Shown in pieces: positions 51,289 through 59,855 of a stretch of DNA of 64,000 nucleotides; the stretch's first letter is position 1, and every line of letters begins with the position of its first letter. The notes beneath the pieces were generated by a model. It saw nothing but the letters and a program-made list of their open reading frames with translations. It was not told the origin of the DNA and did not search any database. Both the position numbers and the translations under genes were made by a program. The stretch covers positions 124,001-188,000 of the forward strand of contig DASXPH010000010.1 in the NCBI GenBank assembly GCA_036493735.1, in the 5' to 3' direction. Source of the stretch: AG2 sp036493735 (GTDB lineage: Bacteria > Gemmatimonadota > Gemmatimonadetes > Gemmatimonadales > Gemmatimonadaceae).

Positions 51289-52868
51289 CGCTGGCCTTGC
51301 CCGCGGTGTTCGATCTCTCGAAACCACTGCAGCTCACCGCAGCGCTGACGCCGGATCTCGTATTGATGGCCGGCGCGATGATTCTCGTTGTCGCGGCGGC
51401 GTGGCGTCCCGATAGTCCGAGGCATCAACGTGCTATCGGGTGGGCAAGCATCGTCGTGACGCTGCTGACGCTCATCGCGGTGATTTACTTCCTGCTGCAT
51501 GGCTTCAGCGCGACGCTCGGACCGATCGCGGTCGACAACTTCCGGTGGATGGTCGACGTCGTCATCCTGCTCGGCACTTTGTTGACGCTGATGCTGGCGA
51601 TCGACGACAATGATCGGGAGTTCATCACCGCGCCCGAATCGCACGTCCTCATCCTTCTCGCCTCGTCAGGCATGATGTTGCTTGCGGCGGCGCGCGATCT
51701 CATGATCGTGTTCCTCGGCATCGAATTGATGTCGATCTCGGTGTATGCGTTGGCCGGGATCAACCGGCGAAGCATTCGCTCGGCGGAGGGCGCGCTGAAG
51801 TATTTCCTGCTCGGTGCGTTCTCGACCGCATTTCTGCTGTACGGCATCGCGCTGGTGTACGGCGCGACAGGCGCGACGAATCTGCAAACAATCGGCGCCA
51901 GCGGCGCGAGCGGCCCATTGTTCTATATTGGCATCGCGATGCTCTTGATCGGCTTCGGCTTCAAGGTCGCGACAGTGCCATTCCACATGTGGGCGCCGGA
52001 CGTCTATGACGGGTCGCCGTCGGCAGTAACGGCGTACATGGCGGCGACGGTGAAGACCGCTGCCTTCGCTGCCTTTCTTCGTGCATGGCTCGAGGCGTTT
52101 CCTTCGGCCTTCAGTGCCTGGCATCCGGCTGTCGTCGGAATCGCGATTGCGACGATGGTGCTCGGCAACGCAATCGGTCTCTGGCAGCAAAACATCAAGC
52201 GAATGCTCGCCTATTCGAGCATCGGGCACGCGGGCTATATCCTCGTCGCGCTGGCGGCCGGTACGACGCAGGGCGCCTCGGCAATGATTTTTTATTTGCT
52301 CATCTATACCCTCGCGACGTTCGGGTGCTTCGCCATCGTGAGCGCCCTCACCCGTCCCGGGGCGGGAACGGTGCTGCTCGACGAGCTGGCCGGACTGTGG
52401 AGCGTGCGCCCGTGGACCGCGTTCGCGATGGCCGTTCTCATGCTGGCGCTCCTCGGATTCCCAATCTTTGGTGGAGCGGGTTTCTTCGCGAAGTGGTACG
52501 TGATTCAGGCGGCCTTGCAGTCTCCAATGCCGCAGACGTTGCTCGTCGTCGTGCTCGTAGTTACCACGGCCGTGTCGGCGGGCTACTATCTCTACGTGAT
52601 TCGCGTGATGTTCATGCGGCGACGCGTCGAGGGTCTCCCGCTACCGCCGCACTCGGGTACGCTGACACAAATCGTGCTCGTCGCGACGGTCGCACTGCTC
52701 CTGGTGCTCGGCGTCGTACCTGACTTCGTCATTCGCCTCACGTGGGCAGGTCGACCGCAGCTCGCGCCCTATCCCGTGTCGACGGCGCGGCCGGAAGCGA
52801 CCACCGGAGGGAGGTATTCCATCTCGGGTCCCACTACAGTAGCTCCCATATCGCAGCCGGTCAGGTAG
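51285..52868 (+). CDS. nuoN: NADH-quinone oxidoreductase subunit N
   Basis: A 527-residue antiporter-like subunit, last gene of the nuo operon. VFLGIELMSISVYALAGI (Glu), KVATVPFHMWAPDVYDGSPS-AVTAYMA and WQQNIKRMLAYSSIGHAGYI (Lys) are intact. The C-terminal 40 residues (from about RPQLAPYPVST) are an unstructured extension. The 106-bp gap that follows contains a dispersed repeat and no gene. Confidence 0.97.
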   Translation: MTLALPAVFDLSKPLQLTAALTPDLVLMAGAMILVVAAAWRPDSPRHQRAIGWASIVVTLLTLIAVIYFLLHGFSATLGPIAVDNFRWMVDVVILLGTLLTLMLAIDDNDREFITAPESHVLILLASSGMMLLAAARDLMIVFLGIELMSISVYALAGINRRSIRSAEGALKYFLLGAFSTAFLLYGIALVYGATGATNLQTIGASGASGPLFYIGIAMLLIGFGFKVATVPFHMWAPDVYDGSPSAVTAYMAATVKTAAFAAFLRAWLEAFPSAFSAWHPAVVGIAIATMVLGNAIGLWQQNIKRMLAYSSIGHAGYILVALAAGTTQGASAMIFYLLIYTLATFGCFAIVSALTRPGAGTVLLDELAGLWSVRPWTAFAMAVLMLALLGFPIFGGAGFFAKWYVIQAALQSPMPQTLLVVVLVVTTAVSAGYYLYVIRVMFMRRRVEGLPLPPHSGTLTQIVLVATVALLLVLGVVPDFVIRLTWAGRPQLAPYPVSTARPEATTGGRYSISGPTTVAPISQPVR

Positions 52869-52893
52869 GATATGGTGGCATCCTAGGAGCAAC

Positions 52894-52949
52894 GAAGGAT
52901 CTGCTTGCGAGAACGAACAGCAGATCATTGTGCTTCGGTCAGGGTGACA
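52894..52949. repeat. Degenerate paired copy of the dispersed intergenic repeat
   Basis: GAAGGATCTGC (52894-52904) and GCAGATCATTGTGCTTCGGT-CAGGGTGACA (52920-52949) are two opposite-facing pieces of the element seen at 20655 and 41144. Together they can form a stem between GATCTGC and GCAGATC. The site lies between nuoN and the mutase gene. Confidence 0.55.
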
Positions 52950-52974
52950 TCGCACATTCTCAACTGAGAGTCGC

Positions 52975-54357
52975 ATGGCCGTCGCAGCTGGCATCTTCAG
53001 ACAGTATGACATTCGCGGCATTGTCGGCCGCGATCTCACATCCGAAGCCGCTCGCGCCATCGGAGGCGCATACGCTGCGTATTTACGCGAGCATTCAGAG
53101 AAGAGTGCCCAGCGCATCGGCGCCGTGGCGGTGGGCCGTGACAACCGCCCCAGCGGGCCGGATCTGCGCGATGCGTTGGTGGAGGGCCTAACGAAGGCGG
53201 GAGCAGACGTCATCGACATTGGGGTCGTTCCTACTCCACTCAATTATTGGAGTCTCCACCACCTCGACGTCGTCGGCGGCATCCAGATCACGGGTTCCCA
53301 CAACCCGCCGGAGTACAACGGATTCAAACTGTCAGTGGGCAAGGGGTCGATGCACGGGGCGGAGATTCAGCGGCTGTACGAGATCATTCGTGCTGGCTCA
53401 TACCCGAGTGGCAAAGGCTCGGTGCGCAACGAGGCCGTCATTGACCGATACATCGACGACATCGGGCGCCGGGTTGGGAAGCTCTCACGTCGCATCAAGG
53501 TCGTTTACGATTGTGGCAACGGCGCGGGCGCGCTCGTCGCACCGCAGCTCTTCGAGAAGCTCGGCACCACCGGCCGTGGCCTGTTCTGCGAGAGCGACGG
53601 CACCTTCCCGAATCACCATCCCGATCCGACGGTGCCGGAGAACCTCGAGGACCTCATCGCTGCCGTGAAGAAGGACGGTGCCGAGATCGGCATCGCGTTC
53701 GACGGCGATGCGGACCGGATCGGCGTCGTCGACGACCAAGGCGAGATCGTCTGGGGCGACCGCATTCTCATTCTGTACGCGCGTGACGTCCTCGCGCGCA
53801 CCGGAGGCAATCAGCCGATCATCTTCGACGTGAAGTGCTCGCAGGCGTTGCCCGATGCGATCACGCGCGCGGGTGGCAAGCCGATCATGTGGAAGACAGG
53901 GCACTCCCTCATTAAGGACAAGATGAAGGAGACGCACGCACCGGTCGCTGGTGAGATGTCGGGCCACATGTTCTTCAGCGAGGGTTTCTACGGCCACGAC
54001 GACGCGCTCTACGGCGCGGCACGCCTCCTGCGCATTCTCGCCGACTCCGGCAAAACCGTTAGGCAGTTGCTCTCGGACGTGCCGAACTTCGTCTCGACAC
54101 CCGAGATTCGGGTCGAAGTGCCGGAGGAGAAGAAATTTGGCCTCGTCGACCAGGCGGTGAAGCACTTCCGCTCGAGGCACGACGTCATCGACGTCGACGG
54201 CGTGCGAGTGCTGTTCGGCGATGGCTGGGGACTGATTCGCGCGTCCAATACTCAGCCGGCGCTCGTGGCGCGATACGAGGCATCTTCGCCGCAGCGGTTG
54301 GCGGCCATTCAAGGCGAGATGGAGGGATGGCTGCGGTCGCAGGGCGTGCAAGTGTGA
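52975..54357 (+). CDS. Phosphomannomutase / phosphoglucomutase
   Basis: A 460-residue alpha-phosphohexomutase. The four signature loops are IQITGSHNPPEYNGFKL (phospho-Ser), GIAFDGDADRIGVVDD (Mg-binding), APVAGEMSGHMFF (sugar specificity) and GWGLIRASNTQPAL (phosphate). GEMSGH points to the AlgC/ManB group acting on mannose and glucose phosphates, rather than GlmM. It would feed nucleotide-sugar and polysaccharide synthesis. It begins a new block of genes after the nuo operon. Confidence 0.93.
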   Translation: MAVAAGIFRQYDIRGIVGRDLTSEAARAIGGAYAAYLREHSEKSAQRIGAVAVGRDNRPSGPDLRDALVEGLTKAGADVIDIGVVPTPLNYWSLHHLDVVGGIQITGSHNPPEYNGFKLSVGKGSMHGAEIQRLYEIIRAGSYPSGKGSVRNEAVIDRYIDDIGRRVGKLSRRIKVVYDCGNGAGALVAPQLFEKLGTTGRGLFCESDGTFPNHHPDPTVPENLEDLIAAVKKDGAEIGIAFDGDADRIGVVDDQGEIVWGDRILILYARDVLARTGGNQPIIFDVKCSQALPDAITRAGGKPIMWKTGHSLIKDKMKETHAPVAGEMSGHMFFSEGFYGHDDALYGAARLLRILADSGKTVRQLLSDVPNFVSTPEIRVEVPEEKKFGLVDQAVKHFRSRHDVIDVDGVRVLFGDGWGLIRASNTQPALVARYEASSPQRLAAIQGEMEGWLRSQGVQV

Positions 54358-54367
54358 CGAGGGGCTG

Positions 54368-56842
54368 ATGCCTGCCCCTACGCGGCGCTGGGTACTGCTG
54401 GCCGTCGCCGGCGTCGCAATATTTCTGTTGGTGGCGCGCGCCGTCGCCCAGGTCTACGTGGACTACGAGTGGTTCGAGTCGGCGGGCGCGCTCGAGGTCT
54501 GGCGGGCGCGCGCCGCTTACATCGTCGTCACGCGACTCCTGTCGGGCGTCGCCGCCGGGCTATTCGTATTTGTGAACCTGTATGCCGTGCGGCATTCGGT
54601 CGTAGCGCTCGTGCTGCCACGCAAAGTTGCGAATCTGGAAATCGGCGAACAGGTGTCCGGCCGGAACTTGATGCTGGCGGTGCTGTGCATCTCGATCTTG
54701 CTCGGTGGAATCCTGAGCTTGCCGCCGAGCGACTGGACCACGTTCGCCGCCGCGCATTGGAATGTTCCGTTCGGGGAGTCGGACCCCTACTTCGGCAGTG
54801 ATCTGGGCTTCTTCGTATACTGGCTGCCGCTGGAGCAGACGCTCTACTACTGGATGCTGATTGCGTTGCTGATCGTCACAGCGCTAGTCGTGTTTCTCTA
54901 TGCCCTGACGCCGAGCCTTCGCTGGGATCGCGGCCGCCTCTACATCTCAGGCTACGTGCGCCGGCATCTCACGGTGCTCGCCGGCGTGGTGCTGCTCGTG
55001 TTGGCGTGGAGTTTTCGGCTCGACATGTACGATCTGTTGACGAGCGGCAGCGGTCCCGACGGCGCCTTCGGGTATGTCGACCATAAAGTTCTGATCCCGG
55101 GCAATCTGATTCTTTCGATTGCGACGTTAGGTGCTGCGCTCATTGTCGTCTGGTCGGGCTGGACGGGGCAGGGACGACTTGCCGGCGCGGCGATTCTCGG
55201 CATCATGCTGCTCGGACTACTGACGCGCGAGGTCGCCCCGTTCATTGGGGAGCGCATCGCGGAGGAGCAGGACGCGCAGCTCCGCGAGCGGCCGTACCAA
55301 CAAACGCGGGCCGGTTACACGCGGCGCGCCTACGCGTCCGATGCCGTGCGCCGCGCCGACACGAGCGCATCCTTCCCGTCGGTGATCGCGCTTTCCCGCA
55401 GCGTGGCGATCTGGGACGCGCCGGCGATCTCGCGCGCGCTCGAGACGACGATGCGGGCCGATGTTGGCTCGTTAGGATGGCATGCCTCGCCCGCGGGAAT
55501 CATCGCCGATGTCCCGGAGCGTCCGCCGCGTGCCGGCAGCGACACGACGCGGGCGACCTTCGGCCTCAGCCGCATCCTTGGCTGGGATGTGGACGATCAT
55601 GGCGGGATCGTGCACGCGCCACCCGCGTACACGCGCGAAGACGAAAGTCAGCTCGTGTCGGCGCTCGTCTTTCCGGGCGCGCGTGGCTACTTGATTGTCG
55701 CCGATTCACTGGCGCGGATAGTGGGCGCACCAATCGAAAATGACGCGTCGCGGTTCGCGCATGCGCTGAGCTTCCAGCGACTGCGCTGGGCATCGAGCGA
55801 CCTGCCGCGACCCCGGCCGACGGTCGTCGCACATCGCGATGTGCACGAGCGACTCCGGACCTTGATGCCCTTCTTCACGCAGGGCACCGTCGTCACGCCG
55901 ATCGTGCTGGGCGATTCGCTCTTCTGGACCGTCGATCTCTACGCGGCGTCGGATGCTTATCCGCTGAGCAAGCACATTCAGGTCGCGGGCGACGAGCGCA
56001 CATACTTTCAGCACGCAGCCACCGCGGTTATTTACGCGGCAACTGGAGAGACCTTCGTCGTCGCCGACTCGGCCGCCGGGCCGCCAGCGCAGAGCTGGAT
56101 CAAGCGATTCCCGACGCTTTTCGTGCCCTGGACGGTGCTTCCGGCGAATCTGCGAGCGGCGATTCCGCCAGCAATCGACGGCCTCAAGGCGCAAGCGGCG
56201 GCGTACGCCGAATACGGCACACGCTCCGATAGCGACGTTCCGCGGCATCTCGTCGCGATCGACGGCGCAGACAGTGCACTCGCTGGCTCGACACCGGTAT
56301 TCGTTTTGCCGCGAGGCAATGTTACCGCGGTTGGTCTCGTGTTGCTCGACGCGTCCGACCGCGTACGAGGGATGGTTATCGGCACTGGCGGCGCGGAGCG
56401 AAAAACGCTCTGGTATGAGACGGCACAGCTTGGCCCGAAATGGTCGGCAGTGCTCGACCGCCTGCATAACGTGGACACTACGTCGAATAGCACGACGCGC
56501 GATGCGACGATCGCGCGCGGACCTATTCGTGCCATTCCGCTCGCCAGCACGCTCGCATTCGCGCAGCCGGCGTACAGCTGGCGTGCGCAAGCCGCGCCGA
56601 CGCTGCTGCACGTTGGTCTTCTCGTAGACGATTCCCTACTCATCGCGCCATCCATTGCGCAGTCGGCGGGAAACCTTCCGCCGCTCACCACGCCGGTGTC
56701 GTCGACCCCCGGAGTAGACGTTCGTGCGCGCGCGGCGGTCCTTTACGGGCGGATGCGCGACGCCATGCGCCGCGGCGACTGGACAGCTTTCGGGCAGGCG
56801 TTCGACGAGCTCGGCAAGTTGCTCGGAGGTGGAAGTCGGTGA
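54368..56842 (+). CDS. UPF0182-family large membrane protein
   Basis: An 824-residue protein with about seven hydrophobic helices in the first 310 residues (first one LLAVAGVAIFLLVARAVAQV) and a long extracytoplasmic C-terminal domain. Family clues are QVYVDYEWFESAGALEVW, YFGSDLGFFVYWLPLEQ and VAPFIGERIAEEQDAQLRERPY; the UPF0182 family is otherwise uncharacterised. It starts 10 bp after the mutase gene and overlaps the kinase gene by 4 bp. I cannot assign a function. Confidence 0.82.
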   Translation: MPAPTRRWVLLAVAGVAIFLLVARAVAQVYVDYEWFESAGALEVWRARAAYIVVTRLLSGVAAGLFVFVNLYAVRHSVVALVLPRKVANLEIGEQVSGRNLMLAVLCISILLGGILSLPPSDWTTFAAAHWNVPFGESDPYFGSDLGFFVYWLPLEQTLYYWMLIALLIVTALVVFLYALTPSLRWDRGRLYISGYVRRHLTVLAGVVLLVLAWSFRLDMYDLLTSGSGPDGAFGYVDHKVLIPGNLILSIATLGAALIVVWSGWTGQGRLAGAAILGIMLLGLLTREVAPFIGERIAEEQDAQLRERPYQQTRAGYTRRAYASDAVRRADTSASFPSVIALSRSVAIWDAPAISRALETTMRADVGSLGWHASPAGIIADVPERPPRAGSDTTRATFGLSRILGWDVDDHGGIVHAPPAYTREDESQLVSALVFPGARGYLIVADSLARIVGAPIENDASRFAHALSFQRLRWASSDLPRPRPTVVAHRDVHERLRTLMPFFTQGTVVTPIVLGDSLFWTVDLYAASDAYPLSKHIQVAGDERTYFQHAATAVIYAATGETFVVADSAAGPPAQSWIKRFPTLFVPWTVLPANLRAAIPPAIDGLKAQAAAYAEYGTRSDSDVPRHLVAIDGADSALAGSTPVFVLPRGNVTAVGLVLLDASDRVRGMVIGTGGAERKTLWYETAQLGPKWSAVLDRLHNVDTTSNSTTRDATIARGPIRAIPLASTLAFAQPAYSWRAQAAPTLLHVGLLVDDSLLIAPSIAQSAGNLPPLTTPVSSTPGVDVRARAAVLYGRMRDAMRRGDWTAFGQAFDELGKLLGGGSR

Positions 56843-57828
56843 CGGCGGTGTCGATACCTAACGAGGCTTCCGGAATGGCCGTCATTGCGCTCGGCGGGAA
56901 CGCGCTCGCGCCGTCGGGCCAGCGGTCGAACGTCTACGATCAATTTCGTCACACCCGCGCCAGTCTCGGGCCGATCGTCGATCTCGTGAGCGCGGGCTGG
57001 AATGTTTGCGTCGTCCACGGCAATGGGCCCCAGGTTGGTGACGAGATGGTTCGCAACGAGATCGCGCGCTATGATGCGCCTCCTCTGCCGCTCGGCGTCC
57101 TCGTTGCCGCGACCGCCGGTTGGATCGGCTACATGGTGCAGCAGTCGATCGACAATGCGTTGCGGCGCGCCGGAACGCCGCGCGACGTGGCGACGATCAT
57201 CACTCAGGTCGTGGTCGATCCGAATGACCCCGCGCTCCAGACTCCGACCAAGTTCATCGGCCGAGAGCTGCCACCCGAGCGAGCCGACGAGCTCGAGCGC
57301 GAGGGGCACGTGGTGAAGCCGGACGGCCACGGTCGGCCGCGGCGCGTTGTCGGCAGTCCGCGGCCACTCGCGATTCACGAGCTACCATCGATTCGGCGCC
57401 TCCTCGACGCCGGTTCCGTCGTGATCGCCTGCGGCGGCGGCGGGGCACCCATTTACGACGATCCTCGACTAGGTTGGGAGGGGCTCGACGCGGTCGTGGA
57501 TAAGGATCTCGCGGCGGCAGTCCTGGCGCGCGATCTCGGCGCCGACTTGCTGTTGATCCTGACGGACGTCGACGCGGTGTATGCCGACTGGGGCACGCCA
57601 CAGCAGCGGCCGCTGCCGCACCTTACGATCGAAGAAGCGGTACAGATGGACCGCGACGGCGCCTTCGGAGAAGGGAGTATGGCGCCCAAGATCCGGGCTG
57701 CGGTGGATTTTGCGCGTCGGACAGGCGGGCGCGCCATCATCACGGCGTTGGAGAAGGGACGGGAAGCAGTGCGTGGAGAAGCAGGAACTACCATCTCGAC
57801 AATGGCACAGACAGCGGAGCACGTGTGA
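56839..57828 (+). CDS. arcC: Carbamate kinase
   Basis: A 329-residue amino-acid-kinase-fold enzyme interconverting carbamoyl phosphate plus ADP with ATP plus carbamate. Motifs: MAVIALGGNALAPSGQRS, CVVHGNGPQVGDEM, KFIGRELPPERADEL, VVGSPRPLAIHEL, VIACGGGGAPIYDD, DKDLAAAVLARDLGADLLLI-LTDVDAV and FGEGSMAPKIRAAVDF. GTG 56839 overlaps the previous stop; ATG 56875 is another possibility. Its stop overlaps the sucC GTG. No arginine deiminase or ornithine transcarbamylase lies in the window. Confidence 0.94.
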   Translation: MTAVSIPNEASGMAVIALGGNALAPSGQRSNVYDQFRHTRASLGPIVDLVSAGWNVCVVHGNGPQVGDEMVRNEIARYDAPPLPLGVLVAATAGWIGYMVQQSIDNALRRAGTPRDVATIITQVVVDPNDPALQTPTKFIGRELPPERADELEREGHVVKPDGHGRPRRVVGSPRPLAIHELPSIRRLLDAGSVVIACGGGGAPIYDDPRLGWEGLDAVVDKDLAAAVLARDLGADLLLILTDVDAVYADWGTPQQRPLPHLTIEEAVQMDRDGAFGEGSMAPKIRAAVDFARRTGGRAIITALEKGREAVRGEAGTTISTMAQTAEHV

Positions 57829-58970
57829 ACATTCACGAATACCAGGCGAAGGAAATCCTGCGGAGAGTGGGAGTACCAATTCCGCCAGGGCGAGTTGCGA
57901 AAACAGCTGACGAGGCAGCAGCGATCGCACGCGAGTACGGCGGCACCGTCGTCGTCAAGGCACAGGTGCACGCTGGCGGACGCGGTAAGGCGGGCGGCGT
58001 GAAGTTGGCCAAATCGCCTGACGAAGCGAAGGCAGTCGCGTCGAAAATTCTCGGCATGCAGATCAAGGGGTTGACTGTCCATCAGGTTCTCGTGACCACG
58101 GCCGCCGATATCGCTTCCGAGGCATATGTTGGCATCATCGTGGATCGCGCGGTCAAGAAGCCGGTATTCATGGTCAGCCCGGCCGGTGGCATCGACATCG
58201 AGGAAGTCGCGGCAACAACGCCGGAGAAGATCCTCAAGCTGCCCGTCGACACTCGGTATGGACTGATGCCATTTCAGGCGACGCAGCTCGGCTTCTTCTT
58301 GTTCGACGATGTGAAGAACGTGCGGGCGGCGAGCAAGATCATGCAGCAGCTCTACACCGCCTTCATGCAGACGGGGTGCTCGCTGGCGGAGATCAATCCG
58401 CTCGTGACGACACCTAACGGTGACGTCGTCGCGCTCGACGCGAAGATGGTCGTGGACGACAATGAGCTCGAACGCCATGCGGAAATCGCAGGCCTCCGCG
58501 ATCCGACCGCCGAGGAGCCGAGCGAGGTGCAGGCGCGCGAGGCGAACCTGACGTTCATCAAGCTCGATGGAGACGTGGGCTGCTGCGTGAATGGCGCTGG
58601 GCTCGCAATGGCTACGATGGACCTCGTGAAGTACTACGGCGGCGAGCCCGCGAACTTCCTCGACATCGGGGGCTCGTCCAATCCGGAGAAAGTCGTCAAT
58701 GCGCTGCGGATCATAACGAGCGATCCGCAGGTGAAATCGATCCTCTTCAACATTTTCGGCGGCATCACGCGCACGGACGATGTTGCCACTGGCATCGTGA
58801 CCGCGACGAAGCAGAACCCGCTCAGGCTCCCCATCGTCATTCGCCTAACGGGAACGAACGAGGAGATCGCGGTGAAGATCCTCAAGGAAAACGGCTTTTC
58901 CGCAATGACGGACATGGACGAGGCGGTGAGGCGCGCCGTCGAGTTGGCAAAGGGAGGTAAGGCCGCGTGA
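57825..58970 (+). CDS. sucC: Succinyl-CoA synthetase beta subunit
   Basis: A 381-residue ADP/GDP-forming subunit. MNIHEYQAKEILRRVGVPIP begins the ATP-grasp region; VVKAQVHAGGRGKAGGVKLA, EINPLVTTPNGDVVALDAKM and FLDIGGSSNPEKV...FNIFGGITRTDDVA are conserved. It works with SucD to make ATP from succinyl-CoA. GTG 57825 overlaps the carbamate kinase stop, and its own stop overlaps sucD. Confidence 0.97.
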   Translation: MNIHEYQAKEILRRVGVPIPPGRVAKTADEAAAIAREYGGTVVVKAQVHAGGRGKAGGVKLAKSPDEAKAVASKILGMQIKGLTVHQVLVTTAADIASEAYVGIIVDRAVKKPVFMVSPAGGIDIEEVAATTPEKILKLPVDTRYGLMPFQATQLGFFLFDDVKNVRAASKIMQQLYTAFMQTGCSLAEINPLVTTPNGDVVALDAKMVVDDNELERHAEIAGLRDPTAEEPSEVQAREANLTFIKLDGDVGCCVNGAGLAMATMDLVKYYGGEPANFLDIGGSSNPEKVVNALRIITSDPQVKSILFNIFGGITRTDDVATGIVTATKQNPLRLPIVIRLTGTNEEIAVKILKENGFSAMTDMDEAVRRAVELAKGGKAA

Positions 58971-59839
58971 GTATCTTCATCGACAACGACACCACGCTCG
59001 TCGTGCAAGGCATCACCGGCCGCGATGGATCCTTCCACGCCAAGCAGATGATGGAGTACGGCACCTGCGTCGTCGCTGGGGTCACTCCGGGCAAGGGCGG
59101 CCAGAAATTCGAGAACCAGGTACCGATCTTCAATACGGTCGCGGACGCGGTTCGCGAAACTGGCGCGAACACCTCCGTCATTTACGTACCGCCAATGTTC
59201 GCCGCCGACGCGATGATGGAAGCGGCGGACGCAGGCATCAAGCTGATCGTCGCGATCACCGAAGGGGTTCCGGTGCTCGACATGACGAAGGTCTATCCTT
59301 TCGTGCAGGAGCGCGGCTCGCGTCTCATCGGCCCCAACTGTCCGGGCCTCATCACACCGGGCCGCTCGAAGGTTGGAATCATCCCTGGTCGCATCTGCAC
59401 GCCGGGCAACATCGGCGTCGTCAGCCGCTCGGGTACACTGACGTACGAGGTTGTATATCAGCTCACCCGCGCCGGGCTCGGGCAGTCCACCTGCGTTGGG
59501 ATCGGCGGCGATCCGATCAACGGCACTAACTTCATCGACTGTCTCGCCGCCTTCGAGAAGGACCCCGACACGCATGCCGTCGCGATGATGGGCGAGATCG
59601 GCGGCACCGACGAGCAGGACGCGGCTCGGTTCGTGAGGGAGAAGATGAAGAAGCCCGTCGTGGGTTTCATCGCCGGCCAAACAGCGCCGCCCGGTCGTCG
59701 CATGGGACACGCCGGCGCGATCATCTCTGGCTCCTCAGGTACTGCCGCGGAAAAAATCGGCGCATTCGAGGCGGCAGGAATCGGGGTCGCGAAGCGCCCG
59801 CGCGATTTCGTGGACCTCCTGCGCGAGCGCCTCGCCTAA
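58967..59839 (+). CDS. sucD: Succinyl-CoA synthetase alpha subunit
   Basis: A 290-residue subunit with the CoA-binding Rossmann fold (VQGITGRDGSFHAKQMMEYG, GVTPGKGG) and the phospho-His loop GRRMGHAGAIISGSSGTA. SRSGTLTYEVVYQLT and GIGGDPINGTNFIDCL are typical. GTG 58967 forms a GTGA overlap with sucC. The stop codon TAA is part of a CCTAACG word. Confidence 0.97.
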   Translation: MSIFIDNDTTLVVQGITGRDGSFHAKQMMEYGTCVVAGVTPGKGGQKFENQVPIFNTVADAVRETGANTSVIYVPPMFAADAMMEAADAGIKLIVAITEGVPVLDMTKVYPFVQERGSRLIGPNCPGLITPGRSKVGIIPGRICTPGNIGVVSRSGTLTYEVVYQLTRAGLGQSTCVGIGGDPINGTNFIDCLAAFEKDPDTHAVAMMGEIGGTDEQDAARFVREKMKKPVVGFIAGQTAPPGRRMGHAGAIISGSSGTAAEKIGAFEAAGIGVAKRPRDFVDLLRERLA

Positions 59840-59855
59840 CGGCTCGCGTCGCGGT

